Source: Methanobacteriota archaeon (lineage in GTDB: Archaea > Thermoplasmatota > Poseidoniia > Poseidoniales > Thalassarchaeaceae). Taken from it: 64,000 nt of DNA. Of the stretch, positions 18,692 through 28,462 are shown piece after piece. The notes beneath the pieces are model-generated. The model saw only the letters and a program-made list of their open reading frames with translations, did no database searches and was not told the DNA's origin. The position numbers and the translations under genes were made by a program. Positions within the stretch are counted from its first letter, which is position 1. Each line of letters opens with the position of its first letter. Where the stretch lies: assembly GCA_002716085.1 (NCBI GenBank), contig PAYZ01000017.1, forward strand, positions 69,267 through 133,266. The letters are read 5' to 3'.

Positions 18692-19264
18692 ATGCCTGAA
18701 GCCGTAGTTGCGCTCACCGGGGCTTCTGGGGCGAAGTACTGCGTCAGGCTATTGGACGCTCTAGTCGATCATGGGTGGTCTGTGAACCTCATTGTGACTA
18801 GTTCAGGTGCAATAAATCTGGATCTGGAATGTGGCATTACCCCGGAAGAGCTTGCTTCAAGGGAAGGAGTCACATTGGAAGACAACAGAAATCTAGCTGC
18901 TAGGTCGGCTTCTGGGTCGGCTAGGTTTGATGCATATGTGGTTTGCCCGGCAAGTGGTACAACGATTGGCAAGATTGCCTCAGGAATTAGCGACAACCTA
19001 GCAACAAGGGGGGCCCTAGTTGCAATTAAAGAGAGGAGGAAACTAATCTTAGTTCCTAGAGAAGCCCCCTTCTCCACCCCACATCTGAAAGCTATGGCGA
19101 ATCTTTCCGAATGGGGAGTAGTGATTCTCCCCGCAAGCCCTGGATTCTACCATCAGCCAGAAACAATTGATGATTTGATTGACTTCGTGGTAGCAAGAAT
19201 CCTAGATCAGCTAGAAATTGACCATTCACTTGGAAAGAGGTGGACTGGCGAAGAAGTGGGGTAG
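18692..19264 (+). CDS. ubiX: Flavin prenyltransferase
   Basis: UbiX joins dimethylallyl phosphate to FMN to make prenyl-FMN, the cofactor of UbiD decarboxylases. The N-terminal FMN-binding motif ALTGASGAKYCVRLL, CPASGTTIGKIASGISDNLATR, the lysine/arginine-rich RRKLILVPREAPFS and LPASPGFYHQP are all typical, and the length of 190 is standard. It follows the aminotransferase by 42 bases. No UbiD gene is in the window. In archaea prenyl-FMN can serve quinone synthesis or the anhydromevalonate-phosphate decarboxylase step; which applies here cannot be told. Confidence 0.93.
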   Translation: MPEAVVALTGASGAKYCVRLLDALVDHGWSVNLIVTSSGAINLDLECGITPEELASREGVTLEDNRNLAARSASGSARFDAYVVCPASGTTIGKIASGISDNLATRGALVAIKERRKLILVPREAPFSTPHLKAMANLSEWGVVILPASPGFYHQPETIDDLIDFVVARILDQLEIDHSLGKRWTGEEVG

Positions 19265-19337
19265 CAATATTGACTTTCTAACTGGGCCGATTTGGAATGG
19301 GTTCAATAGGGGCCGAAAGAGCTGACTCTCTGATAGC

Positions 19338-21092
19338 ATGACCCAATGGTCTTCCAGGAAGGTAGATGAGCTAAGAAATGAGCTAAAGTCTAGGGGACTT
19401 CCAGTTAGTGGGAAGAAATCTGACCTAATATCTAGGCTGGAGGCTGCGAGTGATTCTGATTATGGCCACGAGGATGTCGTTGAGGGAGAGGTCTTTTCCA
19501 AAATCTCAAGAGTCTCGAAGATAGAATTTTCATCCCTAATTGAAGGCATCAGAGGCATCCCAACAACAGTGCTTGCAGTATCTGCGATCGTCCTGATAGG
19601 TGGCACTGGAGGAGGCATACTCTTCGGTGATGATCTGGTAAATTGGATGCGAGGTAGTACAGATTATGAGCTAATAGACTTCGATTCCAACCAAACTAGG
19701 GCCTATGCTGAGGGATTAGTCAACCTTGGGCACCCCGAATGGGAAGGAAGACTTTCAGGAGCGGTGGAAGAAGAGAACGCGGCCCAATCGATAAAAACCA
19801 ATTTCTCTAATAGTGGTTTGCCATCCACACTAGAGGAGTTCGAGATCCCCATCTACTACATGGGGACTGAATTCGATCTAACAATTTGCCAACCCGGAGC
19901 AGTAGGGGGGCTATTTGGAGGACCAACTCCATGCTCAATTGCTGATTTAAACAGAGATGAAACGGAGTTTATTCACAGGGAAGACTATGTTGTTCAGGGA
20001 TATAGCGGGAGTGTAAACATCCCAGCCAGCAGCAACGCCCAAGTTGTAGACCTTGGAATGGGGAATGAAACCGAAGATTGGGGGTCTGCAGCTAATGGGA
20101 TTGGCTTGGTTTGGCTCCTAGATGGAGAAAATGGAGGCCCTGGTACTGAGAGCAATACCATTCTAATGAAGAGAGCGCAAGAGAACAGTCTGAGAGGATT
20201 GATCACAATCAACTCTCGTCAGAATTGTGATGAATTGGTAGCAGACGATTGCGTCCCATATTCCAAATCTCTAGATATTACCCAATTCGATGAGAGGCCA
20301 TATGATATTGGATTTATCATGGTATCTAGGAGCGTTGGGGAGGCCATAGTTGACCAAGTATTAGGCGGTGACGCGATGCTCCAGCTACAAGTCGATGTTG
20401 ACAACCAAGATGACGGTTACATCCACGTCCCATGCGGCATCATAGAGGGGGAAAGTGAAGAGCTGATTGTCATAGGGGCTCATCATGACACAGTGTACAA
20501 CGGCCAAGGGGCAGTTGACAATACAGCAGGTACGGCTACTGTACAAGAGATGGCCCGTCAATTCGGATTACTTCAATCGGAGTTGGGGAAACCCGAACTG
20601 ACAATTTACTTCTGCACATGGGGGGGCGAGGAAGGGGGATTGTGGGGTTCTAAAGAGTGGGTGAAGAAGCATCGTGCAAGCCTGCAAGACAATCTAAGGC
20701 TCTATATCAATCTAGACATGAATCACGTTGATGCTGAGAGAAATTCGGGCCTAACCCTACAGGGGAATAGCCCAGCTGATGTCAAACACATAGAAGGAAT
20801 CGTGGAAGAGTTTGTCAAGTCCCATCCCGAATTGGCTGACAAGTATGAGATTTCAGTTAGACAATTGGAATCGGCAGGTTTGTCTTACAATTCCGACCAC
20901 GGGCCTTTCGTCTACGACCTATTCGAAGGTTCCGATGATGACGAAGAATATGGCATGACAATGATGTGTTATGGTTCTGGATCTTCTGAATACCACACTT
21001 ACCTGGACAATATGGACAGGTTCAACGAAGAGAGCCTAGCTGTATCTGGAATTATCTACGGCTCTCTTGTTCGTCATCTAGCTTGGAACTAA
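19338..21092 (+). CDS. Membrane-anchored M28 aminopeptidase with N-terminal SAP domain
   Basis: Residues 1-35 form a SAP-type helix-turn-helix ([24 protein letters not shown]). A membrane helix follows near residues 75-95 ([17 protein letters not shown]). A protease-associated-like insert and an M28 zinc peptidase domain follow outside. The metal ligands are visible in order: [10 protein letters not shown], the bridging Asp in VDNTAG, the Glu pair in [20 protein letters not shown] and the final His in SEYHTYLDN. The predicted topology puts SAP in the cytoplasm and the peptidase outside, where it would trim peptides for uptake. The last 4 bases overlap the convergent peroxiredoxin gene. SAP domains normally bind nucleic acid, so its presence is odd. 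Confidence 0.88.
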   Translation: MTQWSSRKVDELRNELKSRGLPVSGKKSDLISRLEAASDSDYGHEDVVEGEVFSKISRVSKIEFSSLIEGIRGIPTTVLAVSAIVLIGGTGGGILFGDDLVNWMRGSTDYELIDFDSNQTRAYAEGLVNLGHPEWEGRLSGAVEEENAAQSIKTNFSNSGLPSTLEEFEIPIYYMGTEFDLTICQPGAVGGLFGGPTPCSIADLNRDETEFIHREDYVVQGYSGSVNIPASSNAQVVDLGMGNETEDWGSAANGIGLVWLLDGENGGPGTESNTILMKRAQENSLRGLITINSRQNCDELVADDCVPYSKSLDITQFDERPYDIGFIMVSRSVGEAIVDQVLGGDAMLQLQVDVDNQDDGYIHVPCGIIEGESEELIVIGAHHDTVYNGQGAVDNTAGTATVQEMARQFGLLQSELGKPELTIYFCTWGGEEGGLWGSKEWVKKHRASLQDNLRLYINLDMNHVDAERNSGLTLQGNSPADVKHIEGIVEEFVKSHPELADKYEISVRQLESAGLSYNSDHGPFVYDLFEGSDDDEEYGMTMMCYGSGSSEYHTYLDNMDRFNEESLAVSGIIYGSLVRHLAWN

Positions 21093-21553
21093 GCAGAACA
21101 GAAAGAAAGAACTTCGTCGTAATCTGGCTCTATACCTGGATTTTCAGCGACCCATCGATACTGGACCATTCCCTCGCTATCGATTATGATGACTGCACGA
21201 TTTGCGCTGACATAACCATCGAGACCACCAAGCCCGGAAAATTTAGCATCGTATGATTTGACTACATCCCTATCTAGGTCTGAAAGTAATTCGAATTCTA
21301 AATTGTACCTTCTCGCGAATTCTGCATTAGCCCATGGGGAGTCTACGCTGATTCCCAATACAATCGCGTTGCATTCGTTGAACTTGGCAAGGTTTTCCTG
21401 AAATGTGCACATCTCTTTGTCGCAAACACCAGTAAATGCTCCGGGATAGAATGCTAAAATCACAGTCTTTCCTTTGTAGTCAGATAGCGTTACTGCTTCT
21501 TTTGAAGTGTTCTTCAATGTAAAATCGGGGGCCTTGTCGCCTACTTTTACCAT
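21089..21553 (-). CDS. Peroxiredoxin (AhpC/TSA, BCP-like)
   Basis: This thioredoxin-fold peroxidase reduces peroxides. The N-terminus [26 protein letters not shown] is typical. The peroxidatic cysteine lies in [12 protein letters not shown], with a second Cys five residues later that could be the resolving one as in some BCP types. [18 protein letters not shown] fits the family. The track start at 21574 adds seven residues; ATG 21553 ([11 protein letters not shown]) matches the family start. It ends convergently with the M28 peptidase, overlapping by 4 bases. It is probably part of oxidative stress defence. Confidence 0.92.
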   Translation of the reverse strand: MVKVGDKAPDFTLKNTSKEAVTLSDYKGKTVILAFYPGAFTGVCDKEMCTFQENLAKFNECNAIVLGISVDSPWANAEFARRYNLEFELLSDLDRDVVKSYDAKFSGLGGLDGYVSANRAVIIIDSEGMVQYRWVAENPGIEPDYDEVLSFCSA

Positions 21554-21593
21554 GAATGTGGCGAGAGGTTGCATATTTTGAATATGCCTAGGT

Positions 21594-23363
21594 TCACATT
21601 CTCTCCGGAACGTCGATTCCCATCATACCCAACCCAAGTTCTAGCTCGCGAGCCGTAAGATCGCACAAGGCAAGTCTCCTATTGGTGATAATTTCGTCAC
21701 CTCCCCCCAATATACTACAATTCTCGTAAAAGGAGGCAAAGGAGGATGCTACGGAATGCAGATGTTTGCAAAGCTTGTGGGGGCTGAAGGTGGAGACTGA
21801 GTCATCCAAGATCGAAGGAAATTTCACCAGTCTTCGAGAAAGTGACAGCTCTTCTTTGCTAAGGGTGCTTAGTTCGTTTTCCGGCAAAGAATCAGTTTTG
21901 CCCCTAAGCGATTCCCTTTCCCCTCCCCACTTTCTGAAGATACTGCATATTCTGGCGTATGCATATTGGAGGTATGGGGCAGTGTTTCCTTCAAAGGACA
22001 ACATCCTCTCCCAATCGAATACGTAATCCTTAGTCCTCTCGGTTGAGAGGTCGGCGTACTTTACTGCACCGATCCCCACGGCTCTTGCCACGTCTTCTCT
22101 TTCTTTACCCACCAAATCTGGATTCTTTTCATCTATTTCCTGCTCGGCGCGCCTAATTGCTTCTTGCAGGAGATCGTGGAGCTTTATCACCTCGCCCTCC
22201 CTACTCTTCAGGACCTTTCCATCAGTATCCAAGACGGAGCCAAAGTTTACGTGTACTGCTTGGTGATTATCGCCCATGAGGCTGGCTTTCCTTGCTACTT
22301 GGAACACCATCTCGAAGTGCTGTTTTTGAGGAGTCCCGACCACATATAGGAACCCATCACAACTGAGTCTCTCAACTCTATCGATAATGCAGGCGAGATC
22401 GGAGGTGCTGTAGTTGTAGCCGCCATCAGCCTTCCTAATTATCATTGGTAGGGGTTCACCATCTCGATTAACCCACCCCCCAGGGAAAACGACATCAGCA
22501 CCATCGCTCTCCTCGAGAATCCCCGAATCCCTGAGCCTTTCTATGACCTCTGGTAGCAGTTCTTGGTAGCTTGACTCGCCCATGATGTCATCGTCCGTAA
22601 GCATGACTCCAAGCATAGAGTAAACTTCGTTGAAATACCTCATCGACTCATCCACTAGAATTCGCCAAAGACGGAGTGTCTCTTCGTCCCCTCCCTGTAG
22701 CAAAACAACACGTCTCCTAGAACGGTTGGCAAATTCTTTGTCCGATACGAACTTCGACCTTGCCTGCTTGTAGAAGGAGTCTAGGTCCCCCACTCCCAAT
22801 TCAGTTGCTGCGCGATCTTCTCCCAAATCCACGAGGTGCTCAATCAACATCCCGAATGGAGTGCCCCAGTCTCCAACATGGTTCTCCCGAATCACCTTGT
22901 GGCCCTTGAATTCCAGCATCCTAACTATCGTGTCGCCGATAACAGTGGATCGGAGATGGCCCACATGCATCTCCTTAGCTACGTTTGGTGCAGAGTAGTC
23001 TACTGCGAAGGTTTTCTCCTCATCAAGACCCACTCCCAACCGCGAATCTTGAAGTAGTTCTGAGATTCGTTTCCATATCCATTCCGGTTTGGCAATGATA
23101 TTTACGAAGCCACTTGTCGAAGAAACAGTGGCGAACGGCTGCAAGTCCCCATCAACAAGTTCGGAAATCTGATTGGCAATTTCTTGGGGAGCCTTTCTTA
23201 AAATTCGGGCCATTGAGTGGCATGGCAGGGCCACATCTCCGTGATCCTCTACGGTAGCCTTTCCCATAAGGGGAAGCCATGTAGAGTCTGGAATATCTAG
23301 TGAATTCATGACCTTTGAGAATGCCGGTTTCAAATCATCAATAAGTTCCCTAATAGTAATCAC
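21594..23363 (-). CDS. argS: Arginyl-tRNA synthetase
   Basis: This class I synthetase charges tRNA-Arg. The HIGH-type motif is HVGH in [19 protein letters not shown]. The ArgS segments [15 protein letters not shown] and [13 protein letters not shown] are present; ArgS often lacks a canonical KMSK, so its absence is normal. The N-terminal Add-1 type domain and C-terminal DALR anticodon domain ([15 protein letters not shown] onward) are both intact. The start codon is GTG at 23363, two bases after the prf1 stop, so argS and prf1 are probably co-transcribed. The length of 589 is usual. Confidence 0.96.
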   Translation of the reverse strand: MITIRELIDDLKPAFSKVMNSLDIPDSTWLPLMGKATVEDHGDVALPCHSMARILRKAPQEIANQISELVDGDLQPFATVSSTSGFVNIIAKPEWIWKRISELLQDSRLGVGLDEEKTFAVDYSAPNVAKEMHVGHLRSTVIGDTIVRMLEFKGHKVIRENHVGDWGTPFGMLIEHLVDLGEDRAATELGVGDLDSFYKQARSKFVSDKEFANRSRRRVVLLQGGDEETLRLWRILVDESMRYFNEVYSMLGVMLTDDDIMGESSYQELLPEVIERLRDSGILEESDGADVVFPGGWVNRDGEPLPMIIRKADGGYNYSTSDLACIIDRVERLSCDGFLYVVGTPQKQHFEMVFQVARKASLMGDNHQAVHVNFGSVLDTDGKVLKSREGEVIKLHDLLQEAIRRAEQEIDEKNPDLVGKEREDVARAVGIGAVKYADLSTERTKDYVFDWERMLSFEGNTAPYLQYAYARICSIFRKWGGERESLRGKTDSLPENELSTLSKEELSLSRRLVKFPSILDDSVSTFSPHKLCKHLHSVASSFASFYENCSILGGGDEIITNRRLALCDLTARELELGLGMMGIDVPERM

Positions 23364-23364
23364 C

Positions 23365-24612
23365 TCATGAAATTGGGTACCGCAACAGAGCAGCTATCCC
23401 TCCAAAGGCAGTGTTGAGAGTTGAACCCTCCTCGGTATCTAGAGAAATAATACGTACCTTTGCAGAGATGTGGCCAGCCAAGACTGTTAGTTCGTCAATT
23501 AAGTCAAACGAATTCTCAACATCTTCTGTTACCTTTTCTGATTCGCATTCTGGACAATTCGGCGGTGCCGAAAACTTGTCTTGCGTGGTTTTCCAGACAT
23601 TCTTGCAGCCTTTGCAAAACCATTGTACTCTTCTCTTTGTTACTGCCTCGGATAACAAAAGTGTATCCACTGCTCCTTGGTCCAGTGCTGACCGAATCAT
23701 CATCTCGCCATATGTTGCCTTGGGATTTGTCTGCATCACCTCCTGCAGGAAACGGTCTACTATCGCCCTTTCAACATCTAACTCTATCTGGTCCATTGTA
23801 GAGCCAGCGCGTTGAACCAATTCCCTCAATCCGCTCTCGTTGGAGTAACCAACATCGAAGAATGGCTCCGCAATTAGCTTCTTTATCTCGTGATGAAAAT
23901 AGTCGTTCTTCACAACGAAGTCCTTTGTTGCCCCGGGACCTCCTATGATGACTCCCTTCAGGTCCTGGACCATCGGGAGCCAATAGTTGCATGCTCTCTC
24001 TGTTGCTTTCTTGAAGAAGTTGTGAGCCGCTTCCTCAATTAGGCGCTCAAACCTCTGTGCAGACTGCCCTCCCCTTCCGTGTTTGGAAGGAACCAGTGAA
24101 GTGATGTGTTCTTGAAAATGTAACCTTTTCCCGGAAGCCAGACCATAGGCGGCCTCGGACCTGTCAATTACGAATAGACCATATGAAGTGCGATCGATTA
24201 GCATCTCTTCTATTTGGCTGATTTCGAAAGTAGAGTCGCACCTATATCTGAATGATGAAAATGGCTCAGGCGGGTCATCAATTACTGTCGACGTAAATCT
24301 TGTCTTGTTGTTCCCTACAATAACGTGGCCGACGAATATTGCTATGCCTCCCTCGCCCGGAGTCTTGTATCTGTTTAGAGTGGAAATGGCGGATTCTAAA
24401 GCATCAGTAACGTGCTTCTTTGTTGATTTTGACTTTATATTTGCTGCCTGTCCCATTTCGTTTCCCAGTTGATGGCGGACATCGCTGATCATCTTCTCCG
24501 GGGGTATGACTACAGAAACTAGCTCAGTACCCATCCCTTTCATCTCAGAAAGTTCTTGCAGGGCCTTCTTTACCCTGAGCCTTCTCTGCTGTTGCTCGAG
24601 ATCGTCGGACAT
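23365..24612 (-). CDS. prf1: Peptide chain release factor aRF1
   Basis: aRF1 recognises all three stop codons and releases the nascent chain. The stop-codon decoding motif NIKSK is near residue 60, with KTPGEGGIAIFVG following. The catalytic GGQ is in GRGGQSAQRFERL near residue 180. The C-terminal domain carries a zinc-ribbon-like CKGCKN...CPECES pair. The length of 415 matches archaeal eRF1-type factors. It is the first gene of a minus-strand unit with argS, divergent from pyrH across a 96-base intergenic region. Confidence 0.96.
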   Translation of the reverse strand: MSDDLEQQQRRLRVKKALQELSEMKGMGTELVSVVIPPEKMISDVRHQLGNEMGQAANIKSKSTKKHVTDALESAISTLNRYKTPGEGGIAIFVGHVIVGNNKTRFTSTVIDDPPEPFSSFRYRCDSTFEISQIEEMLIDRTSYGLFVIDRSEAAYGLASGKRLHFQEHITSLVPSKHGRGGQSAQRFERLIEEAAHNFFKKATERACNYWLPMVQDLKGVIIGGPGATKDFVVKNDYFHHEIKKLIAEPFFDVGYSNESGLRELVQRAGSTMDQIELDVERAIVDRFLQEVMQTNPKATYGEMMIRSALDQGAVDTLLLSEAVTKRRVQWFCKGCKNVWKTTQDKFSAPPNCPECESEKVTEDVENSFDLIDELTVLAGHISAKVRIISLDTEEGSTLNTAFGGIAALLRYPIS

Positions 24613-24708
24613 GTGGCTCCTCCGTGAATTGGCGCCATGGGCGGCATTTCAACCCTTCAGCCCATTTGGAGCATACGAATTGAAAGGCAGGGTGCCGACC
24701 TAGGGACG

Positions 24709-25419
24709 ATGGCGACGGTCGTAGTTGCTCTCGGAGGTAGCCTCCTGAGGCCTGAAGTTGACAATCGTCACGAATGGATCCAAGGAATGGTAGAGGTTGT
24801 AGCCTGTAGAGTCGAAGATGGAGACAAAATGGGGATTGTGGTCGGAGGGGGAGCCCCTGCTAGGGAGGGGATAGAATTGGCAAGGCCGATTATCAATGAT
24901 TTGGGGAATTTGGACAGAATTGGTATTGCAGCAACTAGACTCAATGCCACAATTGTGAGGGAGTCACTCGAGGATTTGGGAGTCCGAGTTTCGAGAAATA
25001 TTCCTGAGAGTGTAGAGAAGGCTGTTTCCGAGCTTAATGAGAATTCAGTAGTGGTCATGGGAGGGACTGAACCGGGGCAAACTACTGATGCAGTGGCGAT
25101 AAAACTGGCAATTTTGAGTAGAGCCAGCAAGTGCATCATAGCAACGAACGTTGCTAAGGTTCACGAAGAAGATCCGAGAAAGAATCCTGAATCCGAGGCA
25201 TTCGATTTCCTAACTCTCCAACAACTGCAAGAAATCGTGGGACCTCCCGAGCACTCGACTGCTGGAGACTCCCAAGTTGTAGATCCGATTGGTGTAAGCG
25301 AAGCTCTGAAGCATGGAATGCCATTGGACATATTGGATGGCAGGGATACTGGGAAGATCAAGTTGTCACTAGAGGGTTCAGAATTTGGAGGAACAGTGGT
25401 GAGGCGTGATGTCAAGTAG
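24709..25419 (+). CDS. pyrH: UMP kinase, archaeal type
   Basis: This amino-acid-kinase family enzyme phosphorylates UMP to UDP. The N-terminal phosphate-binding motif is ALGGSLLRPE. The segments VVGGGAPAREGIELAR, GGTEPGQTTDAVAIKLA and STAGDSQVVDPIG match archaeal PyrH. The track ORF begins at 24637, but ATG 24709 (MATVVVALGG) is the family start. It overlaps the DUF2116 gene by 11 bases at its 3' end. Together with the carA/carB genes and dUTPase elsewhere in the window it belongs to pyrimidine metabolism. Confidence 0.94.
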   Translation: MATVVVALGGSLLRPEVDNRHEWIQGMVEVVACRVEDGDKMGIVVGGGAPAREGIELARPIINDLGNLDRIGIAATRLNATIVRESLEDLGVRVSRNIPESVEKAVSELNENSVVVMGGTEPGQTTDAVAIKLAILSRASKCIIATNVAKVHEEDPRKNPESEAFDFLTLQQLQEIVGPPEHSTAGDSQVVDPIGVSEALKHGMPLDILDGRDTGKIKLSLEGSEFGGTVVRRDVK

Positions 25420-25711
25420 AAAGGAAACCATCCTAAAGGCGGCAAAAAGAACCGCTAAGCAGGCACATGCAGCTGCTTCTAGTAGAGGGAGCAGGAAGCT
25501 TGGAAGATTCAATGCAGAACCGCACCGGCACTGCGTGGTTTGCTGGAAGCCAATTCCTTTGGACAGCGACCCTGCAATTTGTGTTGATGAGGGTTGTGAG
25601 AAAATGCATTCTAGAAGAGAAAAGTCTAGGAAGAGGTTCTCGGTTTTGCTTTATCTCGGAGTAGCGATTTTCATAGGGATGCTTGTAATACAGCTTATGG
25701 CTGGTGTCTAG
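25409..25711 (+). CDS. DUF2116-like zinc-ribbon protein with C-terminal membrane helix
   Basis: The protein has a basic N-terminus (KAAKRTAKQAHAAASSRGSRK), then a zinc-ribbon-like HCVVCWKPIPL...ICVDEGCEKMH. A single C-terminal membrane helix (VLLYLGVAIFIGMLVIQLM) follows. This order matches the archaeal DUF2116 family, whose function is unknown. The track start is GTG 25406; ATG 25409 is preferred. It overlaps the end of pyrH, so it is in the same transcript. The layout suggests a tail-anchored protein with a cytoplasmic zinc site. Confidence 0.8.
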   Translation: MSSRKETILKAAKRTAKQAHAAASSRGSRKLGRFNAEPHRHCVVCWKPIPLDSDPAICVDEGCEKMHSRREKSRKRFSVLLYLGVAIFIGMLVIQLMAGV

Positions 25712-25741
25712 TTTGGTTTTCTTGGGAGATGTGATTGGGGG

Positions 25742-26329
25742 ATGATGGTAAGGTTACTATCCATTTTGCCTGGCTTGATGGGAGTGATTTGTGCCATAAT
25801 TGTGATTGTTAGCCTAATCGGCTACGAAACCGAGTGGTCAGAACCCAGTACACCAGTTGTTCCTTGTTCGGAAGACGAGGAAGTTGGGTGCAGAGTGGGG
25901 ATGACTGGCGAGGATACTGATGTTCCCTCGGCATTCATGCTTTTGGATATTGAAATGGAAATAAAGTGGAGTGAGCCTGACAGAGGTTGGATAGGCGTAG
26001 TTGGGGCCGATGCGGCAAAAAATTGCCCTCCAGATTCCAACGGACTGACTGATTGTGAAGCCGAAGATATCGCTCAATTCCTCGTTGCTGGTGGACCTGA
26101 TAAGTATGGATCCCTGTCTTGGAAGGTCGAACCTGGAGGATACAGATTCGTAGCAGGTGGGCATGATGGTTCTGGACTAGACTCCCAGGAGGTAGATGTT
26201 ATTGTATCAGTTCACTTAAGCGACTTCGTCGAAATAATTCTTTCTGCGGCTACTGTTCTTCTTCTATTGGGGGCCGGGGAGATGGCTTTCCCGGTAAGAA
26301 ATATTCTGAAGCGTTTTAGGGATGAATAG
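25742..26329 (+). CDS. Hypothetical two-helix membrane protein
   Basis: Not recognised. It has 195 residues with an N-terminal membrane helix (LPGLMGVICAIIVIVSLIGY). An extracellular domain of about 130 residues has cysteines in VPCSEDEEVGCRVG and NCPPDSNGLTDCEAED that could pair. The C-terminal helix is IILSAATVLLLLGAGEMAF, followed by a basic tail. The segment VEPGGYRFVAGGHDGS looks like a small beta-sandwich. It starts 31 bases after the DUF2116-like gene on the same strand and probably belongs to the pyrH unit. Confidence 0.7.
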   Translation: MMVRLLSILPGLMGVICAIIVIVSLIGYETEWSEPSTPVVPCSEDEEVGCRVGMTGEDTDVPSAFMLLDIEMEIKWSEPDRGWIGVVGADAAKNCPPDSNGLTDCEAEDIAQFLVAGGPDKYGSLSWKVEPGGYRFVAGGHDGSGLDSQEVDVIVSVHLSDFVEIILSAATVLLLLGAGEMAFPVRNILKRFRDE

Positions 26330-26376
26330 TTCCGCACACCAGTATCGTTGAATAACCACTATCGATTGGGCACCAC

Positions 26377-26493
26377 GTGCAAGTTACCAAGTGCCCGAAC
26401 TGTGGATCAGAGATTGAAGTTTCGGGGCTAACAGAATCCTATGGTGGTTACTCCTTCTACTGTGTTGTTTGCGGCAATACATGGCATGCTTGA
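26377..26493 (+). CDS. Small zinc-ribbon protein (38 aa)
   Basis: Too short for the ORF track. From GTG 26377 the frame reads VQVTKCPNCGSEIEVSG and ends YCVVCGNTWHA before TGA 26493. Two CxxC knuckles (CPNC and CVVC) spaced about 20 residues apart form a complete zinc ribbon of the type found in very small archaeal proteins. No other start codon was found in the in-frame codons back to the stop at 26353. It lies 47 bases after the two-helix membrane protein and is convergent with NOG1. The role is unknown; such ribbons often bind nucleic acid or protein partners. Confidence 0.6.
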   Translation: MQVTKCPNCGSEIEVSGLTESYGGYSFYCVVCGNTWHA

Positions 26494-26527
26494 TACCCCT
26501 CCTACTGACATTAGATCCGCGATTCGG

Positions 26528-27589
26528 CTAGATTTCTTCTTCCCTTGGCCAATGTTCAGGCAGCGTAAGAGGATCTTCGATTTTATCCGCATCGATATTG
26601 TCAATTAGTGATTTTCTTAGTTCTTCCAATCCCAATCCTGTCAGAGAACTAATTGCATGGTCGTATTCATCGTTTGAGGGAGAGATGTCCGACTTGGACC
26701 CTACAACAAAAACCGTTCTTTCAGACATTAGTGCTGTGACTTCTGCGAGCAAACTCTCTTGCTCCGAAACAGGTGTGGTAGATTCATCTGAACTGTCAAT
26801 TAGGAACAAAAGTACATCACCCAAATGTTCCAATGCAGCAATAGCTTGCATCTCAATCTGATTTCTTTCCGCCATCGGACGGTCCAGAAGCCCGGGAGTA
26901 TCGACCATCTGGTAAACCCTTCTTCTATGGGTAAAGTGTCCCAAATGTAGTTGCTTTGTTGTAAACGGATAAGCAGCGACTTGGGGTTCACCACTTGAAA
27001 GTGCAGAAATAAGTGCAGATTTACCAACATTAGGGGAGCCAGCCACTACGATACACGGTTCCAGGGGGTCTATAGAAGGAAGTTTCCGGAGGATGTCTCT
27101 AGCCTCACCTAGCCAAAGTATCTGTGGAGAGATCTGGTCAATAATTGACGAAATCCTTCCGTATGCGTGCCTCCTAGCCTTATGGAAACCATCTATATCT
27201 CGTAGCCTCAGGATCTTGCTTTGTGCCTCTCCAGAAATTCTTTGAGACCTCTCTGCAGCCCACTGCAGTGCACCCAAGTTCCGTTTGTAGTCATCGCACC
27301 CGACTGCAGCATCTACCAATGCCCTATCAAACTCCATCAGGGCGTTAAGGCTGGGCCACCTATCGACATATGAGTTCAGAGTCTTTGTTATTACGTCACA
27401 GGCAGACTGGACCATTCTATTCATCTGCTTCCTTACCCTATGGTACTTATCTGGATCATCGACTAGGTCTGCTTGGCTACTTGCCCTCCCAAATGCCTTG
27501 TCAAGAATTTCCTGGGGATAGAGTACTGTTGGAATTGACCTCCATTCGACTGACGCCATGCTACTACCTGTTTCCCGCCGCCACTGCAT
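26528..27589 (-). CDS. NOG1-family GTPase
   Basis: NOG1 is a GTPase of large ribosomal subunit assembly. A helical N-terminal part of about 160 residues is followed by the G domain: G1 GSPNVGKSAL, G2 region AAYPFTTKQLHLGHF, G3 DTPGLLDRP and a G4-like SKSD. The length of about 350 is typical of archaeal NOG1, which lacks the long eukaryotic tail. ATG 27559 (MASVEWRSIPTV) is a possible shorter start. It is transcribed alone, divergent from the GTG-started gene at 27675. Confidence 0.88.
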   Translation of the reverse strand: MQWRRETGSSMASVEWRSIPTVLYPQEILDKAFGRASSQADLVDDPDKYHRVRKQMNRMVQSACDVITKTLNSYVDRWPSLNALMEFDRALVDAAVGCDDYKRNLGALQWAAERSQRISGEAQSKILRLRDIDGFHKARRHAYGRISSIIDQISPQILWLGEARDILRKLPSIDPLEPCIVVAGSPNVGKSALISALSSGEPQVAAYPFTTKQLHLGHFTHRRRVYQMVDTPGLLDRPMAERNQIEMQAIAALEHLGDVLLFLIDSSDESTTPVSEQESLLAEVTALMSERTVFVVGSKSDISPSNDEYDHAISSLTGLGLEELRKSLIDNIDADKIEDPLTLPEHWPREEEI

Positions 27590-27674
27590 CGCACTTCAAG
27601 CATTAGCAAAGCCGGCACAATCTCGGAGTCTGATTTACCCGCTTGTTTTTCTATTACTACCCTAGCGTCAGCAC

Positions 27675-28124
27675 GTGACCGACACCTCCGAGGGCAGGAA
27701 GATCGAAGATCTGCCTGAATGGGCGGTAAGGTTTCACGAATCTTACGGATCTCCCGATCTTGGAGATCTTGGAGACGTCTTTCATGGTCCCTTGATGGAC
27801 AGGAAATATGGCCTTAGAAAGGACGATTTAGTTGAAGTGCTTATTGACCGGAGGATGATTCCCGAGGATCGAGACCCTGTGATTAGAGGGATGATGGTAG
27901 GGGGCAGGAGCACTTCGATAGACATCCTCGACAACTTTGGCGAGTTTAGATCAATATCTAGGGACGTGATTGTCGAAGTCAGACTAATTTCTCACCTAAG
28001 GAAGACTTACATAGAAGATGAAGAATTACTCAAGTTCGAAAAGGACGACATGAAGCGAAGATCGGAGGTCCACGAAATGGCGGAAAAGACTAGTGAAGAC
28101 CATGGGAGTAATCTGTGGGGTTAG
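27675..28124 (+). CDS. Hypothetical protein with Sm/SH3-like small-barrel segment
   Basis: Not assigned to a named family. The middle part alternates as KKDDLVEVLID-type, VIRGMMVGGRSTSIDIL and RSISRDVIVEVRLIS, resembling the short strands of an Sm-like or SH3-like barrel. This is followed by a charged helix (EELLKFEKDDMKRRSEVHEMAEK). The start is GTG 27675 with a TATA-like TTTTTCTATTA about 25 bases upstream, consistent with a leaderless transcript. It is 4 bases before the carbinolamine dehydratase gene and so shares its operon. Confidence 0.6.
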   Translation: MTDTSEGRKIEDLPEWAVRFHESYGSPDLGDLGDVFHGPLMDRKYGLRKDDLVEVLIDRRMIPEDRDPVIRGMMVGGRSTSIDILDNFGEFRSISRDVIVEVRLISHLRKTYIEDEELLKFEKDDMKRRSEVHEMAEKTSEDHGSNLWG

Positions 28125-28128
28125 GATT

Positions 28129-28458
28129 ATGGGCACATTGTCTTCGAAGGACTGTATTCCCTGCAAAGGAGGGGTTCCTCCCCTAGACGAGGAAGAGTGT
28201 GGCGCATTTATATCTCAAATTAATGAAGAGTGGTCAATTATCGAGGGTCATCATCTGACTCGAAAATGGACATTTTCCGACTTCGCTACAGCTTTGGATT
28301 TCACGAACGAGCTTGGGCAGATTTGTGAGGAGCAAGGGCACCATGCAGACTTCGAACTTGGATGGGGGAGAGTGGTTGCTATCATTTACACCCACAAGAT
28401 TGACGGTTTGACCGAGTCGGACTTCGTGCTTGCGGCGAAGTTTGACGAAGTTGGGTGA
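28129..28458 (+). CDS. Pterin-4a-carbinolamine dehydratase family protein
   Basis: PCD enzymes dehydrate 4a-hydroxy-tetrahydropterin. The N-terminus CIPCKGGVPPL, the LTRKWTFSDFATALDFTNEL segment, the active-site EEQGHHADFELGW (usually HHPD, here HHAD) and the closing TH...GLTESDFVLAAKFDE are all family signatures. The length of about 110 is normal. The track start at 28093 overlaps the upstream gene; ATG 28129 is preferred. No aromatic amino-acid hydroxylase is in the window, so a more general pterin or molybdopterin-related role is as likely as cofactor recycling. Confidence 0.92.
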   Translation: MGTLSSKDCIPCKGGVPPLDEEECGAFISQINEEWSIIEGHHLTRKWTFSDFATALDFTNELGQICEEQGHHADFELGWGRVVAIIYTHKIDGLTESDFVLAAKFDEVG

Positions 28459-28462
28459 TTAA

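Noticed and set aside
21594-23363. Missing KMSK motif in ArgS as a sign of a broken gene
   Set aside because: Many ArgS enzymes lack a canonical KMSK and the rest of the protein is intact.
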